From contig JADJCA010000011.1 in the NCBI GenBank assembly GCA_016703425.1, positions 248,001-312,000 of the forward strand: a stretch of 64,000 nt of DNA, written 5' to 3'. The notes beneath the pieces were generated by a model that saw only the letters and a program-made list of their open reading frames with translations, ran no database searches and was not told the DNA's origin. The stretch is from Myxococcales bacterium. Its GTDB lineage: Bacteria > Myxococcota_A > Polyangia > Polyangiales > Polyangiaceae. Made by a program: the position numbers and the translations under genes. How positions within the stretch are numbered: the first letter of the stretch is position 1; every line of letters starts with the position of its first letter. This document shows, in pieces, positions 57,122-64,000 of the stretch.

Positions 57122-57347
57122 GAAACCAGGACACGCCCGATTGAACGGTCCTCGCCGATTCCGCCGAAGTCGGGCTTGCTCGCCAAAACCGTGGCAGGCC
57201 CGATTTCGGCGTCGACGACTGTGAAGTGCGCCCTCTACGACCGAGATGGGCTGGGCAAGGGGCGATCAGAGCACCGCATGGCTCAGCGCCAATGTGTGTG
57301 GCGCGAGGCGATCACGGAAAACGGGCCGGCGTCAGCTCGACGGTCGC
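57122..57347. other. Non-coding stretch between divergent genes
   Basis: Part of the gap of about 305 bases from 57082 to 57386. It contains a 15-bp inverted repeat (57163-57177 with 57196-57210, two G-U pairs, 18-base loop). A continuous open frame here has no protein-like features. Confidence 0.4.
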
Positions 57348-57363
57348 TGGCACATGACCTGCG
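57348..57363 (+). promoter_or_regulatory. Sigma-54-like promoter before the Pro-rich repeat gene
   Basis: TGGCACATGACCTGCG, with GG (57349-57350) and GC (57361-57362) 10 bases apart. It predicts transcription from about 57374, just before the ATG at 57387. It shares TGGCACATGAC with the element at 62591. Confidence 0.5.
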
Positions 57364-57386
57364 AGGTCCGAGAGCACGAGGTTCAC

Positions 57387-57871
57387 ATGAAGTCAGCCAT
57401 GAATCCAGTCATGAAGTCAGTGAGCATCGAAGCGCTCGACGCCGTTGTGGAGGCCTCGCGCTTCCGGCGCGCCCGCTCCCCGCCTTGCCGCAACAACCCG
57501 AGAACTACGACTTCTTCGCTCCCTACGTGGATCGCAATCCGACGTATCAGCCCGGTCGAGACGCCCCGCCCACTGATCAAGGACCGCTTCGGCCCGAGGA
57601 GCTCTTGGACCCACCGCCGGCAGAGCGCGACGCCGCCTTCAGGGCCCCAACAAGCAACCAATTCGATGGGCCCGTCCGCTCGGACCCCAACGAAGCACCG
57701 CAACCCCAGGTGGAGGAGCCCTTCGACCAAAGGTTTGTCGACAACGTCCCGCCGCAGCCCGAACCGTGGCAGCCGCCCGACGAGACGATCGACGATCGCC
57801 CCGTTCAGTCGGACCCCAACGAGGCCATGCAGCCGACGGCTGACTACGACGGCGCAGGCTTCGAAGAGTGA
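57387..57871 (+). CDS. Pro/Asp-rich repeat protein, apparently frameshifted
   Basis: The natural start is ATG 57387 (in-frame ATGs at 57399 and 57411), right after a sigma-54-like promoter: MKSAMNPVMKSVSIEALDAV... This frame loses protein character near 57470. The adjacent frame continues as LPQQPENYDFFAPYVDRNPTYQPG to a stop at 57871, with a repeated RSDPNEA/QSDPNEA block (VRSDPNEAPQPQ and VQSDPNEAMQPT). One missing C in the CCCC run at 57478-57481 would join them into about 160 residues. No signal peptide or known family. Acidic and probably unfolded. Start and frameshift are interpretation. Confidence 0.45.
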
Positions 57872-57902
57872 CGCTGCGCGCTGAGAGATGCCGCTGGTCT
57901 AG

Positions 57903-58754
57903 CTACCGCGCGCCGCGGAGCTCGTCGGCGTAGACGTCTTCGATGGCGCGGGGGTTGATCTTGATGCCGCCCGAGACGACCGGGTCCGCGTCTTCGCCTT
58001 CGTCGAGGCTGAGCATCGTGAAGTGCGACGTGAGCTCCTGAGGGATCGGGCTCGCGAGGTGACAGACATAGGCCGAGTAGGCGACTTGCGACGCCTTCCG
58101 GAAGAAGGTGAGGACGTGCGTCGGGAGGCACCGCGTGCCGCTGTAGTCCGTGTCGATGGACTGCTCGATGTTCATCGCCGCGAGGACCTTGTCGATGCCC
58201 TCGGCCTTGTCGACGTGAGCGATGCCCGTCGGCGCGTCGCCAACGCGCTGCAGCTTCTTGATGTCGATCTTGTCGATGCCCCACAGGGCGTCCTTCGGGA
58301 CAAGCGGGGCGTCGAGCGCTTGGCTGACCTCGTCGCTGCGCAGGATGATCGGAATGGTGGTGCCGTCGGCGCGCTCAACGGAGCCCATGCGGCACGTGTA
58401 GCCGCCGGTCGCGACTTGTTCGCCCTTGGCGTTGAAGAACTTCATGCTCGTGCGCGTGCTGCCGGGGTGGCAAAGCGGGATCGCGTCGGCCTCGGTGCGC
58501 CGCTTGAGGCCTCGGACGATCTTCTTCACCTTGGCATCAGCGCCGATGGTGAACGTGTGCTTGGAGGGGCGACCGTTCATCTGGCCGGCGCCCGGCGTGA
58601 CGGTCTCGAACTCAATGGCCGCGACATCGGGGAGCATGCGCATCGAGAGCGCTTCTTCCTCCGAACCGTCGGCCGAGGGGCCGTCTACGGCCGAACCCCC
58701 ACAAGCGGCCGCGAGGAGAGAGACCGAGCTGAGAAGAAGCGTTCGAAGGTTCAT
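57903..58754 (-). CDS. Secreted lipoprotein of unknown function
   Basis: 283 residues from ATG 58754; the open frame upstream to 58913 is highly basic and unlikely. Lipobox LLAAACG (Cys near 18). The mature region looks alpha/beta, with MNGRPSKHTFTIGADAKVKKIVRGLKRR, a Cys near LCHPGS, GGYTCRMGSVERADG, GTRCLPTHVLTFFRK and AYVCHLASPIPQ. The four or so cysteines may form disulfides. No catalytic motif or family recognised. It ends 31 bases from the end of the convergent Pro-rich gene. Confidence 0.65.
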   Translation of the reverse strand: MNLRTLLLSSVSLLAAACGGSAVDGPSADGSEEEALSMRMLPDVAAIEFETVTPGAGQMNGRPSKHTFTIGADAKVKKIVRGLKRRTEADAIPLCHPGSTRTSMKFFNAKGEQVATGGYTCRMGSVERADGTTIPIILRSDEVSQALDAPLVPKDALWGIDKIDIKKLQRVGDAPTGIAHVDKAEGIDKVLAAMNIEQSIDTDYSGTRCLPTHVLTFFRKASQVAYSAYVCHLASPIPQELTSHFTMLSLDEGEDADPVVSGGIKINPRAIEDVYADELRGAR

Positions 58755-58937
58755 GGAGCTCCTGCGCAAGCGACGCCGAAGCCGACAATCAACCACCATG
58801 CCACACATGGGCGCCGTATTTCGGCCGCAGAATGCGGCTCGCGGATCGCGGCCCGAGCGCGCCGTGGGTCGCCGGATCCATCGTCGGCATGGAGATCGGG
58901 ACGCGGCTCCCAAAAAGCGGACTATAAATGCCGGCCC

Positions 58938-60080
58938 ATGGGCTTCGATCCGAACGCGGCCGCCCCGCCCGATTCAGGCATCTTCGGCCTCCCCACGGCG
59001 CCCGACGACGCGCGCGTCGTCCTCGTGCCGGTGCCCTGGGACGCCACGACCTCCTACCGCGCTGGGACCGCTCGCGGGCCCGACGCGATCCTAGAGGCCT
59101 CGAAACAGGTCGACCTCTTCGACATCGAGACAGGCAAGCCGTACGAAGCCGGCCTCGCGATGCTGGACGCGGAAGCTGACGTTGCGGCGTGGAACCGAAC
59201 GGCGCGCGCGCTCGCGCTTCCGATCCTCGAAGCCGGTGGCATCACGACCCCCGACGCGGACCTCGAGGGCAAACTCGCTCGCGTGAACCAGTTTGGCGAG
59301 CGCGTGAACCAGCGCGTCTACGAGACCGTGGGCCGGTGGCTCGACAAGGGAAAGATCGTCGGCGTCGTCGGTGGCGATCACGCGACGCCCTACGGCGCCA
59401 TCCAAGCGCTCTCGGAGCGCCATCCCGGGCTCGGCGTCTTGCATATCGACGCCCACGCCGACCTCCGCCGCGCGTACGAGGGCTTCGAGTGGTCCCACGC
59501 GTCGATCATGGAGAATGTCACGCGGCGCTTGGACGGCGTGGGCAAGCTCGTTCAAGTCGGCATTCGCGACTTCTGCGAAGAGGAGTTCACGCGCATTCGT
59601 CAGAGCAAGGGACGCATCGTCACGCACTTCGACGCGGAGCTCGCTGACGCACGGCGTCGCGGCGCGCTCGACAAGCGCTTCGCCGACATCGCCCGGGCGT
59701 TGCCGCAGAAGGTCTACGTCTCCTTCGACATCGACGGCCTCGATCCTGTGCTGTGCCCCGGTACCGGCACGCCGGTGCCAGGCGGCCTCGCCTTTCACGA
59801 CGTGAGCGCGCTCTTGCGCGCCGTCCTCGCGGCCGGCAAGCGCATTGTCGGCTTCGACTTGAACGAGGTCTCGCCCGGCGACGACGACGACGAGTGGAAC
59901 GGCAACGTCGGCGCCCGTGTACTTTACAAGCTCATCGGCTGGACCCTCTTGTCACAGGGCATCGGGCGACCGCCGGAGCGGCTCGTCACGCCCTCGAAGC
60001 GGCGCCCGAGCGCCCCGCGCAACCCCCGCCGAAAGCGAGCCGTCGCGCCGCGCGCACCGGCCGGTCGACCCAAACGGTAG
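58938..60080 (+). CDS. Arginase/agmatinase-family hydrolase
   Basis: 380 residues from ATG 58938. All manganese-site motifs are intact: GGDHATPYG (His148), LHIDAHADLR (Asp171, His173, Asp175) and SFDIDGLDP (Asp264, Asp266). These ureohydrolases cleave arginine, agmatine, formiminoglutamate or guanidino compounds; the substrate is not fixed by these motifs. The domain ends near residue 347, and a strongly basic tail (PSKRRPSAPRNPRRKRA and onward) follows, unusual for the family. Cytoplasmic. Divergent from the lipoprotein at 57903. Confidence 0.88.
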   Translation: MGFDPNAAAPPDSGIFGLPTAPDDARVVLVPVPWDATTSYRAGTARGPDAILEASKQVDLFDIETGKPYEAGLAMLDAEADVAAWNRTARALALPILEAGGITTPDADLEGKLARVNQFGERVNQRVYETVGRWLDKGKIVGVVGGDHATPYGAIQALSERHPGLGVLHIDAHADLRRAYEGFEWSHASIMENVTRRLDGVGKLVQVGIRDFCEEEFTRIRQSKGRIVTHFDAELADARRRGALDKRFADIARALPQKVYVSFDIDGLDPVLCPGTGTPVPGGLAFHDVSALLRAVLAAGKRIVGFDLNEVSPGDDDDEWNGNVGARVLYKLIGWTLLSQGIGRPPERLVTPSKRRPSAPRNPRRKRAVAPRAPAGRPKR

Positions 60081-60172
60081 CTGCGCCCTAGCGACCTGAG
60101 TCCACGCTGCGCCGCGACACCGGTTGTCACGAGTGCACCGCCTGAAGCGGAGCTTGCGCATCTCGACGGCGG

Positions 60173-61810
60173 TTAACGCTTGGCGAGATGGACCTTCGGG
60201 GCCTCTTTCGGAGCGGCGAGCCCCGCAACGTCGTCGCGCGAGAAAGCCTTCGCGTGAGCCGCCGCGAGGAGCGCGTTGTCACGCTCGCCGCCCGCCGCCA
60301 GCGCGAGCGCTCGCACTCCGAGCAGCCGCGCTGTGGTGCGCGACAAGGTCTCCGCCCGCGCCATGGCGAGTGCTCGCGCCAGCGGCACGACGACGCGGTC
60401 CACCTCGTCGAGACGCTTCCGCCGCTCGAGGGCGCCGCGCGGCTCGACCTCGTAGGCGTCGAAGAAGCCGTGCATGGTGAGGTGGCGCGTAAGGCCCTTG
60501 TCCCACGACGGCGAGTAGAGCGCGGCCACGGGCCGAGTCTCGGCGAGCTTCCCGAGGGCCAGCTCGCTCAACGCCCCTACGAGGGTGACGTCGCGGACCA
60601 GGGGCCGGAGCGCGTCGTCTCGCTGGAGCTCGGCGCGCGCCATCCGGCCGCCGATGTCGTAGAGAGGCAAGAGGGCACTCGCCTCAGGCCCATCGCCGGC
60701 GAGCCACGCGGCGACGAGACGACGCGCGACGACGGGGTCTTCGGTCACGACGAGCGAGCCGGGCTTGTGCGAACCGAACGCGCTCTCGGCCCAATCCACG
60801 CGTTCGAGCGACGCGCGAGCCTCCAAGACGAGGCTCGACTCATCGAGCGCGACGGCGGCGAAGGTGGCCGAGAACACCGCCACCATCGCTGCGCTGGCGG
60901 CGGCCAGCGGCAGGCGCAAGCGAGCGACGGCGACGACGCCGCGGGCCATGGCGACGGCCGCGAAGGTGTGGACGCCGGCGAAGAAGAGGAGCGCCGAGGC
61001 GTCGTAGCGTTCGGGCCCGGGAGCGGGGCGGAACAAGGCGACCATGGCGGCGGCGGCAGTCACGGCGAGCGCGACGAAGAGCGGGCGGCCGCGCCTTTGG
61101 GCGACGGCGAGGACGACGCCAAGGGCGCCGAGGGCCGACGTGACCAACCCAACGTCGTCGCGAAGAAACGCTCGCAACGCCTGGGCGTTCGGCGCGAAGG
61201 GCGGCGCATCTGTGGCAGGGAAGACGAATGCACTCGCCCGATGGCGGGCCAGCGCGAAGAGCACGACCACGGCGAGCGACGCGAGCGCGGCGATGGCGAC
61301 GGGGCGCGAGGGAACGAACGTGCGCCACGGCGATAGCGATGAACCGTCACGAGGAGAGAGCCCAGGCGCCGAGGCGAGAAACGTGGCGAGCCCCAGGATG
61401 GCGGCAGTGGGGAGCGTCGCCGAGAGCATCGCCGTAGCTTCCAACTGCCACGGCGGCGACAGCGTCGTCGCGAGCGACGCGGCGACCGCGACGAACGTGC
61501 CCAAACGCGTGGACGCGGGCGTGACGAGGACCTGTTTCGTGAGAAGAAAGAGGAACAGGCCGGCAAGCCCGGCTGCCAAGGCCGAAGGGATGGCGAGCCT
61601 AAACGCGAGCGTGCCGAGAGGAAGCGCGAGAAAGGGCGCGGCCACGAAGGGCTCGAGCGTCGGCATGGGCCCGACAACGCCGAGGCCCAACGCGCGCACC
61701 AGCAACTCGTCGTGGGCGCCGTCGTCGGCGAGCGGGAGCCGATGGAGGGCCAACAGTGCTGGCACCAGCGCCGCGATCGCGAGGAGCAGCGTGTCCACGA
61801 GACGCGCCAT
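60173..61810 (-). CDS. Multi-pass membrane protein, glycosyltransferase-like topology
   Basis: About 545 residues from ATG 61810; the frame is open to 61933, adding a polar stretch. Some 10 hydrophobic segments fill the first 330 residues. There is an early acidic loop, LPLADDGAHDELLVRALG, after helix 1, and a soluble C-terminal domain of about 210 residues (LVLEARASLERVDWAESAFGSHKPGSLVVTEDPV). This topology resembles the DUF2723/PMT-type membrane glycosyltransferases, in which an early acidic loop is catalytic, but no defining motif was confirmed. Convergent with the arginase-family gene. Confidence 0.65.
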   Translation of the reverse strand: MARLVDTLLLAIAALVPALLALHRLPLADDGAHDELLVRALGLGVVGPMPTLEPFVAAPFLALPLGTLAFRLAIPSALAAGLAGLFLFLLTKQVLVTPASTRLGTFVAVAASLATTLSPPWQLEATAMLSATLPTAAILGLATFLASAPGLSPRDGSSLSPWRTFVPSRPVAIAALASLAVVVLFALARHRASAFVFPATDAPPFAPNAQALRAFLRDDVGLVTSALGALGVVLAVAQRRGRPLFVALAVTAAAAMVALFRPAPGPERYDASALLFFAGVHTFAAVAMARGVVAVARLRLPLAAASAAMVAVFSATFAAVALDESSLVLEARASLERVDWAESAFGSHKPGSLVVTEDPVVARRLVAAWLAGDGPEASALLPLYDIGGRMARAELQRDDALRPLVRDVTLVGALSELALGKLAETRPVAALYSPSWDKGLTRHLTMHGFFDAYEVEPRGALERRKRLDEVDRVVVPLARALAMARAETLSRTTARLLGVRALALAAGGERDNALLAAAHAKAFSRDDVAGLAAPKEAPKVHLAKR

Positions 61811-62038
61811 CTTGCCAAGGCGAGGCGCGCCTCGGCTGCTGGGATGGTCGTCGCTTTTGGGCTGGGCGTTGGCGATCACGGGGGGGGGTGCGCTACGGCG
61901 GCCTTCAGAGGATGCGCTCGGCGGCACCCCCACACATGCCGGGCGCCGGGAAAAGCGGCAACATTTCGTCCTTCGAGACGCCGCTCACCGGCCGCGTTAT
62001 GGAATCCGAGCATGCCGCCAACGAGCCGACGGTCACCC

Positions 62039-62413
62039 ATGCCTTGGCAACCCGCCGCCTTGGCGCTCCTTGGCGCCGCGACGATGAGCGCCGCGTGCGG
62101 TGAGCCGTCGTACGTCTTCTTGGTACGCACCTACGTCGGAGAGCGTGACTGCTTGCGGACAGCCGACGCCTTCGACGTGATGCGGGGCACGGACCCGGGC
62201 ACTTGCGCGGCGCGATGCGTGAGCGTCGCGTCGCCCGACGGCGGCGCTCGGGCGACGCTCCTGGCGCTCACCTGCGGCCCCTTGCCCGTGGGCATGCGGG
62301 ACGAAGCCAACGTTGCCTGGTGCCGCGCCGCGCTCGACGCCGAACAACGGAGCAACGCGTGTTTCGCAGACGGCGGCGCTCGAGCCCCGCTGACCGACGC
62401 CAGCGCCGAGTAA
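62039..62413 (+). CDS. Small Cys-containing lipoprotein
   Basis: 124 residues from ATG 62039 (ATG 62012 adds 9). Lipobox MSAACG (Cys near 21). The mature 103 residues contain about seven cysteines (CLRTADAFDV, GTCAARCVSV, LTCGPLP, WCRAALD, NACFAD), suggesting a small disulfide-bonded envelope protein. No family recognised. It resembles in style the Cys-rich lipoproteins at 43518 and 47265. Confidence 0.6.
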   Translation: MPWQPAALALLGAATMSAACGEPSYVFLVRTYVGERDCLRTADAFDVMRGTDPGTCAARCVSVASPDGGARATLLALTCGPLPVGMRDEANVAWCRAALDAEQRSNACFADGGARAPLTDASAE

Positions 62414-62590
62414 GCAGGCGTCACGAAGCGCGTCGCCAGCTCCCCACTAAACAGCGCGTGGGCGGCGGCCCTCGGCGCACCCGTCTCCGACTGGAGACGG
62501 ATCGCGAAGCTGGGTTCTGCTTGTCGCGTGCGATCCAGGACTTCACACCCATTTCGTCGAAATTCTCTCACCGTCGGCTTGCGCGGCCGT

Positions 62591-62606
62591 TGGCACATGA
62601 CATGTA
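62591..62606 (+). promoter_or_regulatory. Sigma-54-like promoter before the L,D-transpeptidase gene
   Basis: TGGCACATGACATGTA: strong -24 element, and TGT in place of TGC at -12. It lies only 12 bases before the ATG at 62618. Shares TGGCACATGAC with 57348-57358, so both genes may respond to one activator. Confidence 0.35.
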
Positions 62607-62617
62607 GGTCGCCCTTC

Positions 62618-63679
62618 ATGCCCCGCATCGCGCTATCCGTAGTTGTCCTCGCGTCCACCCTCGTCGCCGGCTGCAGCGCTGGGCGAGAGGAGGCTCCCGG
62701 CGAAACGGAAGACGCCCTCAGACGCCGCGTCGACGCCGAGTGGTTCTACGACGGCGCGCTCCCCGCCCTCAGCGAGGCCAGCGTGGTCGTTTCGCTCAAG
62801 GGCCACACGGTCCGCGTCTCGGGCTTTGCGCCCGGCGGCACGAACGTCGCGAACCTTCCCCACGTCAAGTCGACGCGTGAGGGCGACCGGCTCCACGTCG
62901 ACGTCGTCTACCCGATCGCTACGGCGCGCCCCGGCAAGAGCAACTCGCCACCGGGCGAATACAACTTCCAGGGCGTGCGCCCCTACCGGCCCGACGGCAC
63001 GGCTGTCACGCGCGACGAAGGCGAGCACTGGGTGCCCTGGGGCGGGTACCCCTTCGTGGCTTACAACGGCGGCATCGCGTTCCACGGTCCCATCACGGCC
63101 AACGACGCGGCGCAAACGCTCGACGTGCCGGAGGACGACGTTTGGTACTTGCAGCGTGGGCCCGTCTCGGGCGGATGCAACCGCATGGCCGCCGAGCACA
63201 TCGTCGAGTTCACGCACGTCATCGGCGTGTCGATGCGCAAGGTCTACGTTGCCAACAAGACCTACGCCGCCAACACGCCCACGAAGGTCACGGTCATCGA
63301 CGACTACGACACCATCGGCGACAAGCTCGTCGACGTCGACTACCCGACGTGGACCGGCGCCGTACGCCCGAGCCTGGAGCACGGCTCAGAGAACGTGACG
63401 ATGTTCGGCTCCTGGGTCGCCACCGAGACGCCCAACGGCACCGATCTGCCGCCCTCGATGAAGTGGGAAGGCGGCGTGCGAGGAAAATACTACGTCTTCT
63501 CGGAGCACGCGAAGACGGGCCTCGTTTGCTCCGTCGACAAGATCGATCTGCCCGCGCTCAAGAGCTTCGCGGCGCAGAAGTTCGGCGGCGAGCTGCCGAA
63601 GGGTTTCTGCCAAAAGCGCGACTGCGTCGTGAGCGCCTTGCGCAGCGGCGCCAACGCGAAGAGCGCCTGCGGCCTTTGA
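62618..63679 (+). CDS. L,D-transpeptidase (YkuD-type) lipoprotein
   Basis: 353 residues from ATG 62618, the start that gives the lipoprotein signal (lipobox LVAGCS, Cys19). The YkuD-type catalytic block is GGIAFHGPI (His156) followed by GPVSGGCNRM (Cys187), the HG...S-x-G-C-x-R pattern of L,D-transpeptidases that cross-link peptidoglycan or attach proteins to it. The middle ASVVVSLKGHTVRVSGF leads into the domain. The C-terminal 150 residues are an extra region with several Cys. Predicted to act at the outer-membrane inner face or in the periplasm. Confidence 0.8.
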   Translation: MPRIALSVVVLASTLVAGCSAGREEAPGETEDALRRRVDAEWFYDGALPALSEASVVVSLKGHTVRVSGFAPGGTNVANLPHVKSTREGDRLHVDVVYPIATARPGKSNSPPGEYNFQGVRPYRPDGTAVTRDEGEHWVPWGGYPFVAYNGGIAFHGPITANDAAQTLDVPEDDVWYLQRGPVSGGCNRMAAEHIVEFTHVIGVSMRKVYVANKTYAANTPTKVTVIDDYDTIGDKLVDVDYPTWTGAVRPSLEHGSENVTMFGSWVATETPNGTDLPPSMKWEGGVRGKYYVFSEHAKTGLVCSVDKIDLPALKSFAAQKFGGELPKGFCQKRDCVVSALRSGANAKSACGL

Positions 63680-63692
63680 CGCGGCCGGACCG

Positions 63693-64000
63693 TCAGCGCT
63701 TCAAGAGGGCGCGCAAGACGACGAGCGGGTTGAAGCCGAGGAGTGACTCGACCTCGTAGCTCCCTACGGCGGCGCCCACGCGCTCCTTCAGCAGACCGAA
63801 GGCCGGCTCGAAGAGACCGAAGCTGTCGAAGCGAGAGATCAACGCGCGTGCGTTTTCGGCGACGACGCGCGCGCCGTCGAAGCCGAGCGCTGCGGCGATG
63901 GCTGTGGGGAGCGGCGAGAGGATCACGTCGCGTACGGTAACGGCGCGGCTCCAGGCGCCGGGCCGCGGATCGACGGCCAGCTCGCGGAAGAAGTCGAACT
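63693..64000 (-). CDS. Unknown protein, partial at the right edge
   Basis: The frame is open through the window edge (residues FDFFRELAVDPRPGAWSRAV are coded between 63927 and 64000), so the N-terminus lies outside; only the last 102 residues are seen. They are moderately hydrophobic and helical (VILSPLPTAIAAALGFDGARVVAENARAL, then FEPAFGLLKERVGAAVGSYEVESLLGFNPLVVLRALLKR). No family recognised. Convergent with the L,D-transpeptidase gene, with 13 bases between stops. Confidence 0.6.
   Translation of the reverse strand, partial: FDFFRELAVDPRPGAWSRAVTVRDVILSPLPTAIAAALGFDGARVVAENARALISRFDSFGLFEPAFGLLKERVGAAVGSYEVESLLGFNPLVVLRALLKR

Noticed and set aside
57110..57386. Protein-coding start at 57110 for the Pro-rich gene
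   Set aside because: The stretch runs through an inverted repeat and a promoter-like element and has no protein-like pattern.

Overview
The window is a GC-rich bacterial chromosome segment that most resembles a myxobacterium (Myxococcota, Polyangia-like). Four features point there. There are three eukaryote-type Ser/Thr kinases, one of them apparently inactive. There is an FHA-domain sigma-54 activator together with several sigma-54-like promoters. Many lipoproteins carry Ala/Asp/Ser/Pro linkers or are Cys-rich, including two formylglycine-generating-enzyme-like ones. There is also a TPR-PEGA protein. The taxon is inferred from gene content only. No rRNA, tRNA, CRISPR array, transposase or phage gene was recognised.

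Layout. 1-12 kb: the end of an unknown gene, lipoproteins, a hemerythrin-like protein, an exported methyltransferase, a kelch protein, a coupled histidine kinase/hybrid kinase pair, a zinc-protease-like lipoprotein, a Coq4-like protein and an amino-acid permease. 12-18 kb: a pseudokinase, a PhoB/PhoR pair, a cytochrome P450 coupled to a small protein, and a bare AraC DNA-binding domain. 18-33 kb: a block that reads as a low-oxygen/redox island. It holds a cbb3 oxidase cluster (ccoG, monoheme ccoP, ccoQ, fused ccoNO, ccoS, ccoI, plus a SafE-like protein), a beta-CASP RNase, a lone receiver, a hemerythrin-like protein coupled to an APH/P-loop kinase, a CoA-transferase and a CBS protein.

33-41 kb is the most unusual part. 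A glycine-rich repeat protein begins with a canonical double-glycine leader. It is followed by a TolC-like channel, a membrane-fusion protein, a peptidase-C39 ABC exporter with a long Gln/Ala/Pro-rich tail, and a second membrane-fusion protein. The four machinery genes are joined by ATGA overlaps. Together they look like a dedicated type I secretion system that cleaves and exports a large glycine-rich protein, a cargo unlike the small peptides usual for such exporters. A sigma-54-like promoter precedes the cargo gene, and a 26-bp inverted repeat separates cargo from machinery. Both the cargo and the exporter tail carry apparent single-base frameshifts that may be assembly errors.

41-54 kb holds Ser/Thr kinases, a TPR-PEGA protein, Cys-rich and formylglycine-generating-enzyme-like lipoproteins, a hemolysin-III-type membrane protein, a peptidase-M23-like protein, a methyltransferase, the FHA-type activator and a lysozyme-like lipoprotein. 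54-64 kb holds secreted hydrolases (SGNH, S46 peptidase), an arginase-family enzyme, an L,D-transpeptidase lipoprotein with a sigma-54-like promoter, several unknown lipoproteins or membrane proteins, and a partial gene at the right edge.
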